Below, piece by piece: positions 48,351 through 58,254 of a stretch of DNA of 64,000 bases (the first letter of the stretch is position 1; each line of letters begins with the position of its first letter). Position numbers and translations under genes: made by a program. The stretch covers positions 186,001 through 250,000 of the forward strand of contig JACKLK010000002.1 of NCBI GenBank assembly GCA_024236015.1, written 5' to 3'. Under the pieces are notes generated by a model. That model did no database searches. It saw only the letters and a list, made by a program, of their open reading frames with translations, and was not told the origin of the DNA. The DNA is from Rhodoferax sp. GTDB lineage: Bacteria; Pseudomonadota; Gammaproteobacteria; Burkholderiales; Burkholderiaceae_C.

Positions 48351-49382
48351 TCAGTACAGGCCGTGCACCCGTGCATGCAGCCGGGCCAGGCCGAGCAAGG
48401 TGTCGATCTCGGGCGTCGGCACCCCGGTGAGCTGGCCGAGTTCGCGCACCGACGCCACCAGCGCGTCGAGTTCCACCGGTTTGCCGGCTTCGACATCCTG
48501 CAGCATCGAGGTCTTGAAGGTGCCCAGCTTGCGTGTGATCACATGCCGGTCGGCCGGCTCCTGGTCGATCGCGGCGCCGAACGCGGCGCCGATGGCGCGT
48601 GCCTCGAGCATGATCCGGTGGGAGAACGCGAGCACCAGCTCGTCGTCCATGATGTCGGTCGAGGTCCCGCCGGTGAACGCGCTGATCGGGTTCATCGTCA
48701 TGTTGCCCCACAACTTGTACCAGATGTCGTGCTGGATCTGCCCGGACACCGGTGCCTCGAAGCCGCCGGCCTGCAGCAACGCCGACAGGGCCTGCACCCG
48801 CTCGCTGCGTTCGCCCGAGGGTTCGCCGACGATGATCCGGTTGCCCATGACGTGGCGGACCACGCCCGGTGCGGGCGTTGCGCAACTGGCGTGCACGACG
48901 CCGCCGATCACATGGCGTGCCTCGATCGCGGTGGCGATCGTGCCGTCCGGATCCACCGAGCGCAGTGCCGTGCCTTTCAGGTCACCGCCGAATCCGTGCA
49001 GGAACCACCAGGGTACGCCGTTCATCGCGGTCAGCACCACGGTGTGCGGGCCGATCAGCGGGCCGATCTGCTGGGCGACGGCCTTGAGCGCCGGCGCCTT
49101 GACGGCGATGATGACCAGGTCCTGCGGGCCCAGGCTGGCGGCATCGGCGCTGGCATGCAGGTCGAAGCGCTGGATCTTCGGTGCGTCGGCCGGCCCGCTG
49201 TGCAACTGCAGGCCGTTGGCCTGCAGTGCCGCCAGGCTCTGGCCGCGCGCGAGCAGCGACACCTGCTTGCCGGCGCGTGCCAGTCCGGCCGCCAGCCAGC
49301 CGCCGATGGCGCCGGCGCCGACGATACAGATCGCGTCGAACGTGATGGAAGAATCGCTCATGGGCTGCGCGCTCCGGTTCAT
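48351..49382 (-). CDS. Ketopantoate reductase-family (ApbA/PanE) oxidoreductase
   Basis: A 343-residue protein. NAD(P)H-binding motif CIVGAGAIGGWLAAGL starts near residue 19, and the family C-terminal domain has DIWYKLWGNMTMNP. The ATG at 49382 overlaps the upstream stop as ATGA; the ATG at 49361 (MSDSSITF) is the alternative. This family reduces 2-oxo acids such as ketopantoate. Here it ends the hpa operon, so a side role in 2-oxo acid reduction is likely, but the substrate is unknown. Confidence 0.85.
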   Translation of the reverse strand: MNRSAQPMSDSSITFDAICIVGAGAIGGWLAAGLARAGKQVSLLARGQSLAALQANGLQLHSGPADAPKIQRFDLHASADAASLGPQDLVIIAVKAPALKAVAQQIGPLIGPHTVVLTAMNGVPWWFLHGFGGDLKGTALRSVDPDGTIATAIEARHVIGGVVHASCATPAPGVVRHVMGNRIIVGEPSGERSERVQALSALLQAGGFEAPVSGQIQHDIWYKLWGNMTMNPISAFTGGTSTDIMDDELVLAFSHRIMLEARAIGAAFGAAIDQEPADRHVITRKLGTFKTSMLQDVEAGKPVELDALVASVRELGQLTGVPTPEIDTLLGLARLHARVHGLY

Positions 49383-50152
49383 TGGCGGTACGAGTTGTCG
49401 CTGCGCTCGACCTGGCGGACCAGGGCCTCGAACACGTCCTTGCCGGCGCCGTGATGCGGGTGGAACTGCAAGGCGTCGTTGCGGCAGCTGCGCGCGACCG
49501 CATCGGAGATCGGGATCGCCGGGCCCATGGACAGGGTGGCCAGCTGGATCTCGCAGGCGCGGTTCAGCGTCCACAGCAGCGAGAAGGTCTGCGGCAGCGT
49601 CTGGCCCCAGACCAGCAGGCCGTGGTTGCGCAGGATCACGGCCGGCTTGTCGCCGATGCTCGCCAGCAGCCGCGGCGCTTCGTCGGGGTGTACGGTGATG
49701 CCTTCGAAATCATGGTAAGCCACCAGGCCGTGCAGCTGCGCGCTGTAGAAGTTGTTCTGCTGCAACCCGCCTTCCAGGCAGGCCACCGCCATGCCGGCCG
49801 TGGTGTGGGTGTGCATCACGCAGTGCGCGTCGGGCAGGCCGTCGTGCAGCGCCGCGTGGACCGTGAAGCCGGCCGGGTTCACCGGGTGCGGCGAGCCGTC
49901 CAGCACCCGGCCCTGCAGGTCGATCTTGACCAGGTTGCTGGCGGTGACCTCGCTGTAGTGCAGGCCGAACGGGTTGATCAAAAACTGCTTGGCGCCGCCG
50001 GTGACGCTGTCGGGCAGGCGTACCGTGATGTGGTTGTAGATCAGTTCGGTCCAGCCCAGCAGGGCGAACACCCGGTAACAGGCTGCCAGCTCGACCCGCG
50101 CCAGCAGCTCGTCCGCGTGCATGCCGTTGAGCGGATGGCCGTCCTTATCCAT
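49379..50152 (-). CDS. Class II aldolase/adducin-family protein
   Basis: A 257-residue protein. The metal-binding His residues are in [10 protein letters not shown] (about 104-107) and in [10 protein letters not shown] (about 174). It is of the size of the araD/fucA-type aldolases and decarboxylases. It lies in the hpa operon, overlapping hpaI by 8 bases and the next gene by ATGA. A second aldolase beside HpaI is not part of the classical pathway. Its substrate is unknown. Confidence 0.87.
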   Translation of the reverse strand: MDKDGHPLNGMHADELLARVELAACYRVFALLGWTELIYNHITVRLPDSVTGGAKQFLINPFGLHYSEVTASNLVKIDLQGRVLDGSPHPVNPAGFTVHAALHDGLPDAHCVMHTHTTAGMAVACLEGGLQQNNFYSAQLHGLVAYHDFEGITVHPDEAPRLLASIGDKPAVILRNHGLLVWGQTLPQTFSLLWTLNRACEIQLATLSMGPAIPISDAVARSCRNDALQFHPHHGAGKDVFEALVRQVERSDNSYRQ

Positions 50153-50948
50153 AGGTCTTGTCCGTGCTCGGTTGTGCTGGCGCCGCCGGGGTCTTGAACT
50201 GGGCGAGCAAGGCGCTGGTGCCGCGCACCAGGATCTGCGTGTCGATGCCGACCGCGACGAACAAGGCGCCGAGTTCGAGGTAGCGCTTGGACAAGGTGAC
50301 GTCGGCGGTCAGGATGCCCGGGGCCTTGCCGGCCTTGCGGATGCGCAGGATCGCGTCCTCGATCGCCGCCTGGACTTCGGGGTGGGCGGCATTGCCGACA
50401 TGGCCCATCGAGGCCGACAGGTCGGCCGGGCCGATGAAGACGCCGTCGATGCCGTCGATGGCCAGCATCGCGTCCAGATTGGACAAGGCCAGCCGGGTCT
50501 CGGCCTGGATCAGCAGGCAGATCTGGTCGTTGGCCTCGAGCGGATACCGCGTGAAGCGCCCCCAGCGCGAGGCGCGCCCGCCGGCCATGCCGCGGATGCC
50601 TTGCGGCGGGTAACGACAGGCCTGCACTAGCATCTGCGCCTGTTCCGGCGTGTCGACCATCGGCACCAGCAGGTTGGGCACGCCCAGGTCGAGGTATTGC
50701 TTGATCAGTGCGGTGTCGCCGACGGGCACGCGGCACACCGGCTGGCTGTCGTAGGCAGCAATCGTCTGCAGGTGGGCCAGCATGCTCTGCAGGTGGTTGG
50801 GCGTGTGTTCACCGTCGAACAGCAACCAGTCGAAGCCGGCGCCGGCGCTGATCTCGGTGCTCAGCGAACTGATCATGTTGACCCAGAAACCGATCTGGGG
50901 CTGCTGGTTCTTGAGTGCCAGCTTGAAGGTGTTGACGGGGGTTTGCAT
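50145..50948 (-). CDS. hpaI: 4-hydroxy-2-oxoheptanedioate aldolase HpaI
   Basis: A 267-residue protein of the HpcH/HpaI class II metal-dependent aldolase family. Landmarks are [37 protein letters not shown] and [15 protein letters not shown]. It cleaves 4-hydroxy-2-oxoheptanedioate to pyruvate and succinic semialdehyde, the last step of the pathway. It lies after hpaH. Confidence 0.94.
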   Translation of the reverse strand: MQTPVNTFKLALKNQQPQIGFWVNMISSLSTEISAGAGFDWLLFDGEHTPNHLQSMLAHLQTIAAYDSQPVCRVPVGDTALIKQYLDLGVPNLLVPMVDTPEQAQMLVQACRYPPQGIRGMAGGRASRWGRFTRYPLEANDQICLLIQAETRLALSNLDAMLAIDGIDGVFIGPADLSASMGHVGNAAHPEVQAAIEDAILRIRKAGKAPGILTADVTLSKRYLELGALFVAVGIDTQILVRGTSALLAQFKTPAAPAQPSTDKTYG

Positions 50949-51008
50949 GCGGGGTCCTTGTCGGGGAAGGGAGGGGGTGAAGGAAGTCGGCGGTCGGCGA
51001 CCGGGTGT

Positions 51009-51812
51009 TCAGGTGAATCGGAACGCGATCGAGCCCAGGGGCCCGTAGTCGGCATGGAAGGTGTCGCCGGCCTGGGCCGCGACCGGACGGGTGAAGGAGC
51101 CGCCGAGCACGACCTCGCCCGCCTCGAGGAACTCGCCCCAGGGCGCCAGCTTGTTGGCCAGCCAGGCGACGCCGGTGGCGGGGTGGTTGAGCACCGCCGC
51201 GGCGAGGCCGGACTCCTCGATCACGCCATTCTTGTACAGCAGCGCGCCGACCCAGCGCAGGTCGACCGCGTCGGGCCGCACCGGCCGCCCGCCGGTGACG
51301 ATGCCGGCATTGGCGGCGTTGTCGGCGATGGTGTCGAACACCTTGCGCATCACGCGGGTGTGGCGGTCGAACTGCTCGATGCGCGCGTCGATGATCTCGA
51401 TCGCCGGCACCACGTATTCGGTGGCGGCGAGCACGTCGAAGATGCTCACGTCCGGGCCCTGCAGGCGCTTGCCCAGCACGAAGGCCAGCTCCACCTCGAC
51501 CCGCGGCGCGATGAAGCGTGCCATCGGAATGTCGCCGCCTTCCTGGAAGAACATGTCGTCCAGCAAGGTGCCGTAGTCGGGTTCGGTGATCTGGCTGGCC
51601 AGTTGCATGGCGCGCGAGGTCAGGCCGATCTTGTGGCCGCGGGCGACGCGGCCGGCATCGAGCTTGAGCCGGACCCAGGCCCGCGAGACGGCATAACCGT
51701 CCGCCACGGTCATCTCCGGGAAACGTTTCGAGAAATGTTCGACCGGGGTGCGGGTCTGCTCGGCCTGCTGGAGTTCGGCGGCGAGTTGCGCGATCCGTTG
51801 TTCGGAAAACAT
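51009..51812 (-). CDS. hpaH: 2-oxo-hept-4-ene-1,7-dioate hydratase HpaH
   Basis: A 267-residue protein of the hydratase/decarboxylase family. The ATG at 51812 starts [20 protein letters not shown]. Conserved blocks include [13 protein letters not shown] and [12 protein letters not shown]. It adds water to 2-oxohept-4-ene-1,7-dioate. It lies 14 bases from hpaF and 60 bases from hpaI. Confidence 0.94.
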   Translation of the reverse strand: MFSEQRIAQLAAELQQAEQTRTPVEHFSKRFPEMTVADGYAVSRAWVRLKLDAGRVARGHKIGLTSRAMQLASQITEPDYGTLLDDMFFQEGGDIPMARFIAPRVEVELAFVLGKRLQGPDVSIFDVLAATEYVVPAIEIIDARIEQFDRHTRVMRKVFDTIADNAANAGIVTGGRPVRPDAVDLRWVGALLYKNGVIEESGLAAAVLNHPATGVAWLANKLAPWGEFLEAGEVVLGGSFTRPVAAQAGDTFHADYGPLGSIAFRFT

Positions 51813-51826
51813 CAGGGCAATGGTCT

Positions 51827-52231
51827 TCAGGTGGGTTGGAACAGGGGGTGCAGGTTGCTGTGCTTGGCGTCGAACACTTCGCGCCCTTCGTCGATCTGCA
51901 GCGTCATGCCGATGTGGCGGCGCGTGAACACGGGCTGGAAGTGCGAGCGGGCGCACAGCAGCAGGGCATCGCCCAGGCGTTTGTGCACCGCCGCGCTGCG
52001 TCCGTGCGCCATGCGCACGTTCAGGTAGACGAAGGCATAGTCGGCCTTGCCGTCGGCAACCGCGTAGTGGGCCGCGGGATATGCCAGCACCCGCGTGCCG
52101 CCGGTCGGGAACACCTGCGTGCCGTCTTCGTCCTGCACGCCGAGCATGGCGTCGGCCAGCGAGCGGCACAAGGCCGTCATGTCGGTTTCCGGCTCGAGGT
52201 TGGGCGTATAGAGAATGACGAGATGGGGCAT
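51827..52231 (-). CDS. hpaF: 5-carboxymethyl-2-hydroxymuconate isomerase HpaF
   Basis: A 134-residue protein of the CHMI/tautomerase-like family. It begins with the catalytic Pro after Met ([14 protein letters not shown]), as required, and has the family block [10 protein letters not shown]. It isomerises 5-carboxymethyl-2-hydroxymuconate to the 2-oxo form. It lies 9 bases after hpaD. Confidence 0.93.
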   Translation of the reverse strand: MPHLVILYTPNLEPETDMTALCRSLADAMLGVQDEDGTQVFPTGGTRVLAYPAAHYAVADGKADYAFVYLNVRMAHGRSAAVHKRLGDALLLCARSHFQPVFTRRHIGMTLQIDEGREVFDAKHSNLHPLFQPT

Positions 52232-52240
52232 GACTGACTT

Positions 52241-53167
52241 TCAGAGCCGGCTCGCCGCCTGGTAGCCGATGGCTGCCGACGCCTGCGCCGCAGGTATCTG
52301 CGCGCCCGACTGCGGCGTGACCGGAAAGACCGCATTGAGCTGGCCGGTTCCCGAGGCGCCGAAGTACGGCGTGACGATCTCAGCGCGGCCATCATAGCCC
52401 GACCAGCCGAGCGCGCCCAGCAGCATGGCGGTATCGTGCATGAAACCTTCGCCGTGCCCCTTGGCCGCGTATTCGGGCAACATGGCGCAGAAGTCCGCCC
52501 ATTGGTCGCCGGCCTGCCACATCTGCAACACGCGCCGGTCCAGCGTCTCGAGGAACGGGCTCCAGATCCTGTGCGCGTACTCCGGCGCCAGCCCATTTTG
52601 CGCGAAGCGATGCGACAGGGACCCGCTGGCCAGGAAGGCCACCGTGCCGTCGTACTGCTCCTCGATCGCCCGCCGCATCGCCCAGCCCAGCCGGGCGCTG
52701 TCGTTCAGGTAGTGCGCCATGCACAACGCCGAGACCGACACCACCTTGAAATGCAGGTCCTCGTTCATGTAGCGCAGCGGCACCAAGGTGCCGTATTCCG
52801 GCGCCAGCGTGGTCGCGTCGTGCGCCAGTGTCTCGACCCCCCAGTCATTGCAGTATTGCGCCAGCAGCTGACCCAGCGCCGGATTGCCGTCGCAGGCGTA
52901 GGCCATGTTGCTGATGAAGTGCGGCAACTCGTTGCTGGTGTAGCGGCCTTCGAAATGCGGCGCGCAGTTGACGTGGTAACTGGCGTTGACCAGCCAGTGC
53001 GTGTCGAACACGACCAGCGTGTCGACCCCGAGCGCACGGCATCGCCGGCCGATCTCCCGGTGCCCGTCGATGGCGTCCTGCCGCGTGCCCTTGCGCGGCC
53101 CGTCCAGCTCGCTCAGGTACATCGACGGAACATGCGTGATCTTGGCGGCGAGGGCAAGCTTACCCAT
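52241..53167 (-). CDS. hpaD: 3,4-dihydroxyphenylacetate 2,3-dioxygenase HpaD
   Basis: A 308-residue class III extradiol dioxygenase (LigB-like fold). It begins [20 protein letters not shown], the hallmark of HpaD, with the metal-binding His in [14 protein letters not shown] and [17 protein letters not shown] follow. It opens the ring of homoprotocatechuate, giving 5-carboxymethyl-2-hydroxymuconate semialdehyde. A 137-base gap with a hairpin separates it from hpaE. Confidence 0.96.
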   Translation of the reverse strand: MGKLALAAKITHVPSMYLSELDGPRKGTRQDAIDGHREIGRRCRALGVDTLVVFDTHWLVNASYHVNCAPHFEGRYTSNELPHFISNMAYACDGNPALGQLLAQYCNDWGVETLAHDATTLAPEYGTLVPLRYMNEDLHFKVVSVSALCMAHYLNDSARLGWAMRRAIEEQYDGTVAFLASGSLSHRFAQNGLAPEYAHRIWSPFLETLDRRVLQMWQAGDQWADFCAMLPEYAAKGHGEGFMHDTAMLLGALGWSGYDGRAEIVTPYFGASGTGQLNAVFPVTPQSGAQIPAAQASAAIGYQAASRL

Positions 53168-53238
53168 GGTGTGTCTCCAGTCCAGGTTTGTGATGGTCCG
53201 GGTCTAGCGGCCCCGGTCCCGTAGTCCCTGTCTCGTGG

Positions 53239-53259
53239 CCCTCCCCTGCAAGGGGAGGG
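53239..53259. repeat. REP-like hairpin between hpaE and hpaD
   Basis: CCCTCCCCT-GCA-AGGGGAGGG, a 9-bp stem, followed by a G-rich tail (TCGGGGTGGGGT). It resembles intergenic palindromic repeats scattered in many proteobacteria. It may shape hpa mRNA. Confidence 0.55.
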
Positions 53260-53304
53260 TCGGGGTGGGGTGTGCATCTTGCTGCGCCCGCAGGGGGAAT
53301 CGCG

Positions 53305-54765
53305 TCAAGCGGTTCCCCACTGAGGGATGTGGTGCGAACCCAGCGAGACCGCGACATTCTTCGGTTCGCAGAAAACCTCGTAGCTCCAGGTGCCGCCTTC
53401 GCGGCCGGTACCGCTGGCCTTGGTGCCGCCGAAGGGCTGGCGCAGGTCGCGCACGTTCTGGCTGTTGACGAAACACATGCCGGCCTCGATGGCGGCGGCC
53501 ACGCGGTGGGCGCGGCCGATGTTCTCGGTCCAGACGTAACTCGACAGGCCGTAGGCGATGTCGTTGGCCTTCGCGATCGCGTCGGCCTCGTCGGTGAACG
53601 GGATCAGGCAGGCGACCGGGCCGAAGATTTCTTCCTGCGCGATGCGCATGCGGTTGTCGACGTCGGCGAACACCGTGGGCACCACGTAGTTGCCGCCGCG
53701 CACCCGCTGCGGCAACTCCGGCGCCTCCAGGCCGCCGCACAGCAGCGTCGCGCCCTCCTTCGGGCCGAGTTCGATGTAGCTGCGCACCTTGGCCAGGTGC
53801 GCCGGGCTGATCATCGGGCCGACGATGGTCGTGTCGTCCAGCGGATCGCCGACGCGGATGCGCCTGGCGCGGTCGACGAACTTCTGCACGAAATCGGCGT
53901 AGATCGACTGCTGCACCAGGATGCGCGAGCCGGCGGTGCAGCGTTCGCCGTTGTTGGAGAAGATCATGAACACCGCCGCGTCCAGCGCCCGCGCCTGGTC
54001 GGCATCGTCGAAGATGACGAACGGCGACTTGCCGCCCAGCTCCATGCTGAATTTCTTCAGGCCTGCGGCCTGCACGATGCGGTTGCCGGTGACGGTGGAG
54101 CCGGTGAACGAGATCGCGCGCACGTCCGGGTGCCGGCACAGCGGGTCGCCCGCGTCCTTGCCGGTGCCGTGCACGATGTTGAGCACGCCGGCCGGGATGC
54201 CGGCTTCCAGCGCGAGTTCGCCCAGCCGTGCGGCGGAGAGTGGCGACAACTCGCTCATCTTGAGCACCGCGGTGTTGCCGAAGGCCAGGCAGGGCGCGGT
54301 CTTCCAGGTCGCGGTCATGAACGGCACGTTCCACGGCGAGATCAGCGCACAGACACCGACCGGGTGGAACAGCGTGTAGTTCAGGTGCGTCTCGGTCGGG
54401 TAGGTGTGGCCGTCGACCCGGGTGCACATCTCGGCGAAGTAGTGGAAGTTGTCGGCCGCGCGCGGCACCAGCTGCTTGCGCGTCTGCGCGATCACCTGGC
54501 CGCAGTCGTTGGTCTCGGTCTCCGAGATCTCCGGCACATGGGCGGTGATCAGCTCGCCGAGGCGGCGGATCAGCCGCGCGCGTTGCGGCGCGGGTGTCGC
54601 GGCCCAGGCGGGAAAGGCCGCCTTGGCCGCGGCCACGGCGGCGTCCACCTCGGCGGCGCCGCCGGCGGCGACTTCGGCCAGCACCTCCTGCGTGGCTGGG
54701 TTGACGGTTTCGAAATAGTCGGTGCCGGCAACCGGCTTGCCGTTGATCAGGTGGTCGACTCTCAT
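53305..54765 (-). CDS. hpaE: 5-carboxymethyl-2-hydroxymuconate semialdehyde dehydrogenase HpaE
   Basis: A 486-residue NAD-dependent aldehyde dehydrogenase. The catalytic Glu is in LELGGKSP (read MELGGKSPF) and the Cys in NNGERCTAGSR. NAD-binding FTGSTVTG is present. It oxidises the ring-cleavage semialdehyde to the acid. The ATG at 54765 overlaps the hpaG2 stop as ATGA. Confidence 0.95.
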   Translation of the reverse strand: MRVDHLINGKPVAGTDYFETVNPATQEVLAEVAAGGAAEVDAAVAAAKAAFPAWAATPAPQRARLIRRLGELITAHVPEISETETNDCGQVIAQTRKQLVPRAADNFHYFAEMCTRVDGHTYPTETHLNYTLFHPVGVCALISPWNVPFMTATWKTAPCLAFGNTAVLKMSELSPLSAARLGELALEAGIPAGVLNIVHGTGKDAGDPLCRHPDVRAISFTGSTVTGNRIVQAAGLKKFSMELGGKSPFVIFDDADQARALDAAVFMIFSNNGERCTAGSRILVQQSIYADFVQKFVDRARRIRVGDPLDDTTIVGPMISPAHLAKVRSYIELGPKEGATLLCGGLEAPELPQRVRGGNYVVPTVFADVDNRMRIAQEEIFGPVACLIPFTDEADAIAKANDIAYGLSSYVWTENIGRAHRVAAAIEAGMCFVNSQNVRDLRQPFGGTKASGTGREGGTWSYEVFCEPKNVAVSLGSHHIPQWGTA

Positions 54766-55523
54766 GCGTTTCCTCTGCAGATGGTGTTGGTCAAGGCACC
54801 GATGCCTTCGATCTCGGTGACGACTTCGGCGCCCACCGGGCAGTCCACGACGCCGTCCGGCGTGCCGGTCAGGATCAGGTCGCCGGGCTGCAGCGTCATG
54901 AAGGCCGAGAAATATTCGATCAGGAACGGGATGTCGAAGATCATGTCGCGGGTATTGCCGCGCTGGGTCACGACGCCGTCGACGCGGGTCTGCAGGTCCA
55001 GTTGCATCGGGTCGGCGACATCTGCCGCGTCGACCCGCCAGGGCCCGATCGGCGTGCAGCCGTCGCGGTTCTTGACGCGCAGATTGGGCCGGTACCAGTT
55101 TTCCAGGTAGTCCCGGATCGCGTAGTCGTTGGCCACGGTGTAGCCGTCGACGAAGTCGTAGGCATCGTCGCGGCGCACCCGGTGCGCGGTCCGACCGATC
55201 ACGACCGCCAGTTCGCATTCGTAATGCATGTGCGAGACGCCGTCGGGGCGCACTGTCTGCGCCTTGTGCCCGATCAGGCTGCCTTCACCCTTGACGAACA
55301 CCAGCGGTTCTTCCGGCGCCTTGAACGCCAGTTCGCGCGCATGGTCGGCATAGTTCAGGCCCAGCGCGAGGATGGTGCGGGGCCGCGGCACAGGCGCCAG
55401 CGGCGGCAACCAGACCACCGCATCCTGCGCGACCAGGCGGCCGTCGGGCAGGCGCAGCTGATCGGGTCCGTGTTCCAGCGCGTCCCAGATGGCACCAGCC
55501 CAGGCGATACGTGCGTGTTTCAT
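54762..55523 (-). CDS. hpaG2: Homoprotocatechuate decarboxylase/isomerase subunit HpaG2
   Basis: A 253-residue protein of the fumarylacetoacetate hydrolase fold. The metal-binding pattern is ECELAVVIGRTAHRV with VDGYTVANDYAIRD, and LTGTPDGV near the end. HpaG decarboxylates 5-oxo-pent-3-ene-1,2,5-tricarboxylate and isomerises the product (2-hydroxyhepta-2,4-diene-1,7-dioate). Here it is two separate genes. Coupled at both ends by ATGA. Confidence 0.92.
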   Translation of the reverse strand: MKHARIAWAGAIWDALEHGPDQLRLPDGRLVAQDAVVWLPPLAPVPRPRTILALGLNYADHARELAFKAPEEPLVFVKGEGSLIGHKAQTVRPDGVSHMHYECELAVVIGRTAHRVRRDDAYDFVDGYTVANDYAIRDYLENWYRPNLRVKNRDGCTPIGPWRVDAADVADPMQLDLQTRVDGVVTQRGNTRDMIFDIPFLIEYFSAFMTLQPGDLILTGTPDGVVDCPVGAEVVTEIEGIGALTNTICRGNA

Positions 55524-56206
55524 GTGGCCTCCTGGGTGGGTGCGGGCACCAGCGTATGGGACAGGACGCCGAATGCCGGCAGGCCGGCCAGCGCGATCTC
55601 GACGTGGTCTCCGGCGTGTGCGGTGGGCCGGTCGGCGTCGCAACCGAGCAGCAGCAGGTCGCCCTCGCGCAGCGACATGAAGGCGTCGACGTCGCGCACC
55701 AGCGTGGCGGCGTCGCGCACCAGGTCGTCGAAGCGGATGGTCTGGCGCAGGTCGCCGTTGATGCGCAGCTCGAGCACGAAGCGCGCCGGGTCGCCGGCAT
55801 CGGCGGGCGTCACGGCATGGGCTCCCAGTCCCAGGAAGCCGTCGACACATTTCGTCTTGACGGCCGGTCGGAAATACGTGCCGCCGGGCAGTTCCAGGTC
55901 GTTGACCAGTACGAAAGCCGCCACGGTGGGCGTGGCCCGGTCGGCGTCCGGCTGCCATTGCCGCGGTCCCATGACCAGCGCCACCGATGCACCGACGAGC
56001 ACCGCGTCGGCGCCCGTCGGCAAGGTGATCGCGGTGCCGCTGGCGCTCCAGGTATTGGCGGTCTTCACGTACAGCACCGGCGCCTGCGGTGCGGCCTTGT
56101 GCGGGGGCTGCGCCATGCGATCGCCGAGTTGCCGCCACTCGCGGCGGAAGTTCAGCAGGCAGCCGTAGACGGTGCCGGTCGGCCAGAAGGTGCCGCAGGG
56201 GTTCAT
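55520..56206 (-). CDS. hpaG1: Homoprotocatechuate decarboxylase/isomerase subunit HpaG1
   Basis: A 228-residue partner of HpaG2 with a diverged fumarylacetoacetate hydrolase fold. Start MNPCGTFWPTGTVYGCLLNF, then KTANTWSASGTAITLP. In E. coli C and relatives the two halves are fused or paired in the same order. Coupled to hpaR upstream and hpaG2 downstream by ATGA. Confidence 0.9.
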   Translation of the reverse strand: MNPCGTFWPTGTVYGCLLNFRREWRQLGDRMAQPPHKAAPQAPVLYVKTANTWSASGTAITLPTGADAVLVGASVALVMGPRQWQPDADRATPTVAAFVLVNDLELPGGTYFRPAVKTKCVDGFLGLGAHAVTPADAGDPARFVLELRINGDLRQTIRFDDLVRDAATLVRDVDAFMSLREGDLLLLGCDADRPTAHAGDHVEIALAGLPAFGVLSHTLVPAPTQEAT

Positions 56207-56643
56207 GTCTGTTCCATTTCGATCAGGGTGTCGAGCAGGGCATAGAGCTCGGCCAGTTTTTCCTTGCCCAGCGCCTGCTCCAGCCGCTGGTAATGTTCTT
56301 CGATGGTCACGGCCAGTGTCGCGACCCGCTCCATGCCCTGTTCGGTGGCGCGCACCACGGTGCGGCGCTGGTCGGCGGGGTCGGTCTCGCGCAGGATCAG
56401 GCCGTCGCGTTCCATGCGGTTCAGCACCCCGGTCAGGCTGGGCCCGACGATGAAGGCCTCGCGCGCAATGCGCCCGGTCTCGACCGTCCCCATCTCGCCC
56501 AGCACCCGCAACACCCGCCATTGCTGGTCGCTGAGCGCATGGGCGCGCAACGCGGGCCGGGTATGCGCCATGACGGCTTCGCGGGCCTGCAGCAGCAGGC
56601 GCGGAAGGTTGCGGTGGGCGAAGGCGGCGGTATCCGGCGTCAT
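56203..56643 (-). CDS. hpaR: MarR-family regulator HpaR of the hpa operon
   Basis: A 146-residue winged-HTH protein: LSDQQWRVLRVLGEMGTVET, then GPSLTGVLNRMERDGLI and DQRRTVV. HpaR represses the meta-cleavage operon until the homoprotocatechuate-type ligand binds. The first gene of the operon, it starts at 56643 and is coupled to hpaG1. A palindromic operator lies directly upstream. Confidence 0.94.
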   Translation of the reverse strand: MTPDTAAFAHRNLPRLLLQAREAVMAHTRPALRAHALSDQQWRVLRVLGEMGTVETGRIAREAFIVGPSLTGVLNRMERDGLILRETDPADQRRTVVRATEQGMERVATLAVTIEEHYQRLEQALGKEKLAELYALLDTLIEMEQT

Positions 56644-56645
56644 TT

Positions 56646-56661
56646 ATTTAACATGTTAAAT
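56646..56661. promoter_or_regulatory. HpaR operator candidate (16-bp palindrome)
   Basis: ATTTAACATGTTAAAT, a perfect 16-bp dyad, three bases upstream of the hpaR start. Size and position fit a MarR-family autoregulatory site covering the start of the operon. It stands in AT-rich DNA inside a GC-rich region. Confidence 0.7.
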
Positions 56662-56734
56662 GAAATCGCCGATTCCGCAAAACACGGTACGTGAAACCGC
56701 AAAAAGCTGTAAGCATGTCCAGTAACATCCGGCC

Positions 56735-58102
56735 ATGGCCAAAGAGAAAAGCAGCTATGTGTGCAGCGATTGCGGCGGAACCAGCCCCAAGTGGCTGGGC
56801 AAGTGCCCGGCCTGCGGCGCCTGGAACACGCTGATCGAGTCGGCGGCGCCGGCCCCGTCAGCGGTGCGCAACCGCTTCGCGTCGCTCGCGAAAACCGCCG
56901 AGGTCGCCACGCTGGGCGACATCGAGGCGGTCGACATGGCACGTACGCCGACCGGCCACGAGGAACTCGACCGGGTCCTGGGCGGTGGCATCGTCGACGG
57001 CGGCGTGGTGCTGATCGGGGGCGACCCGGGCATCGGCAAGTCGACGTTGCTGCTGCAGGCGCTGCATTCGCTGCAGGTCGCCGGCAAGCGGACCTTGTAC
57101 GTCACCGGCGAGGAAAGCGGCGCCCAGGTTGCACTGCGCGCACGCAGGCTCGGGCTCGATGGCTCGCAGGTGCAGGTGCTGGCCGAGATCGGCCTGGAGA
57201 AGATCCTGGCCACGCTGGACGCCGTGCAGCCCGAGATCGCCGTCATCGACTCGATCCAGACCGTGTATTCCGACCAGCTCACCTCGGCCCCCGGCTCGGT
57301 GGCCCAGGTGCGCGAATGTGCCGCCCACCTCACGCGTGCGGCCAAGGCCAGCGGCGTGTGTATCGTGCTGGTCGGTCATGTCACCAAGGAAGGCGCGCTG
57401 GCCGGCCCGCGCGTGCTCGAGCACATGGTCGACACGGTGCTGTATTTCGAGGGCGACACCCATTCCAGCTACCGGCTGGTGCGCGCCATCAAGAACCGCT
57501 TCGGCGCGGTCAACGAGATCGGCGTGTTCGCGATGACCGAACGCGGCCTCAAGGGTGTGAGCAACCCCAGCGCGATCTTCCTCAGTCAACACGACGCGGC
57601 CGTGCCCGGCAGCTGTGTCATGGTCACGCTCGAGGGCAGCCGGCCGTTGCTGGTCGAGATCCAGGCCCTGGTCGACGGTGGCGGGCCGAGTCCGCGCCGC
57701 TTGTCGGTCGGCCTGGAGCGCGACCGGCTGGCCATGCTGCTGGCCGTGCTGCACCGCCATGCCGGTGTCGCCTGCGCCGACCAGGACGTGTTCGTCAACG
57801 CTGTTGGTGGCGTGCGCATCAGCGAGCCGGCCGCCGACCTGGCGGTGATGCTGGCCATCACCTCCAGCCTGCGCGGCAAGCCGCTGCCCAAGGGCTTTTT
57901 CGCGTTCGGCGAGGTCGGCCTGGCCGGCGAGGTGCGGCCGGCGCCGCGGGGCCAGGAGCGGTTGCGCGAGGCGGCCAAGCTGGGCTTCGGCGTGGCCGTC
58001 GTACCCAAGGCCAACCTGCCGAAAAAGCCGATCGAAGGCCTGGTGATCCATGCCGTCGACCGGGTCGAACAGGCCATGGAAACCGTGCGCGGCCTGACCT
58101 GA
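56735..58102 (+). CDS. radA: DNA repair protein RadA (Sms)
   Basis: A 455-residue protein. It has an N-terminal zinc finger (CSDCGG, CPACG), a RecA-like domain with Walker A GGDPGIGKSTLLLQA near residue 95, the KNRFG motif, and a C-terminal Lon-like domain. It drives branch migration in recombination repair. It is divergent from hpaR across 91 bases. CTGT-N8-CCAG at 56707-56722 resembles a LexA box with one mismatch. Confidence 0.96.
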   Translation: MAKEKSSYVCSDCGGTSPKWLGKCPACGAWNTLIESAAPAPSAVRNRFASLAKTAEVATLGDIEAVDMARTPTGHEELDRVLGGGIVDGGVVLIGGDPGIGKSTLLLQALHSLQVAGKRTLYVTGEESGAQVALRARRLGLDGSQVQVLAEIGLEKILATLDAVQPEIAVIDSIQTVYSDQLTSAPGSVAQVRECAAHLTRAAKASGVCIVLVGHVTKEGALAGPRVLEHMVDTVLYFEGDTHSSYRLVRAIKNRFGAVNEIGVFAMTERGLKGVSNPSAIFLSQHDAAVPGSCVMVTLEGSRPLLVEIQALVDGGGPSPRRLSVGLERDRLAMLLAVLHRHAGVACADQDVFVNAVGGVRISEPAADLAVMLAITSSLRGKPLPKGFFAFGEVGLAGEVRPAPRGQERLREAAKLGFGVAVVPKANLPKKPIEGLVIHAVDRVEQAMETVRGLT

Positions 58103-58254
58103 CGCCGCGCCCCAAGGGCGCCTGCGGCCGGCGCCCGCCGGGGCGCCTAAAATGCCCGGCTTCACTCCTTCAGCAAAGCCGTACGCAGCGTTTGCCGCGC
58201 CGCGTGCACTCGCCGCCGGCCCTGGCGCCGGCGCGCACTTCGAGTCCAGCGTCC

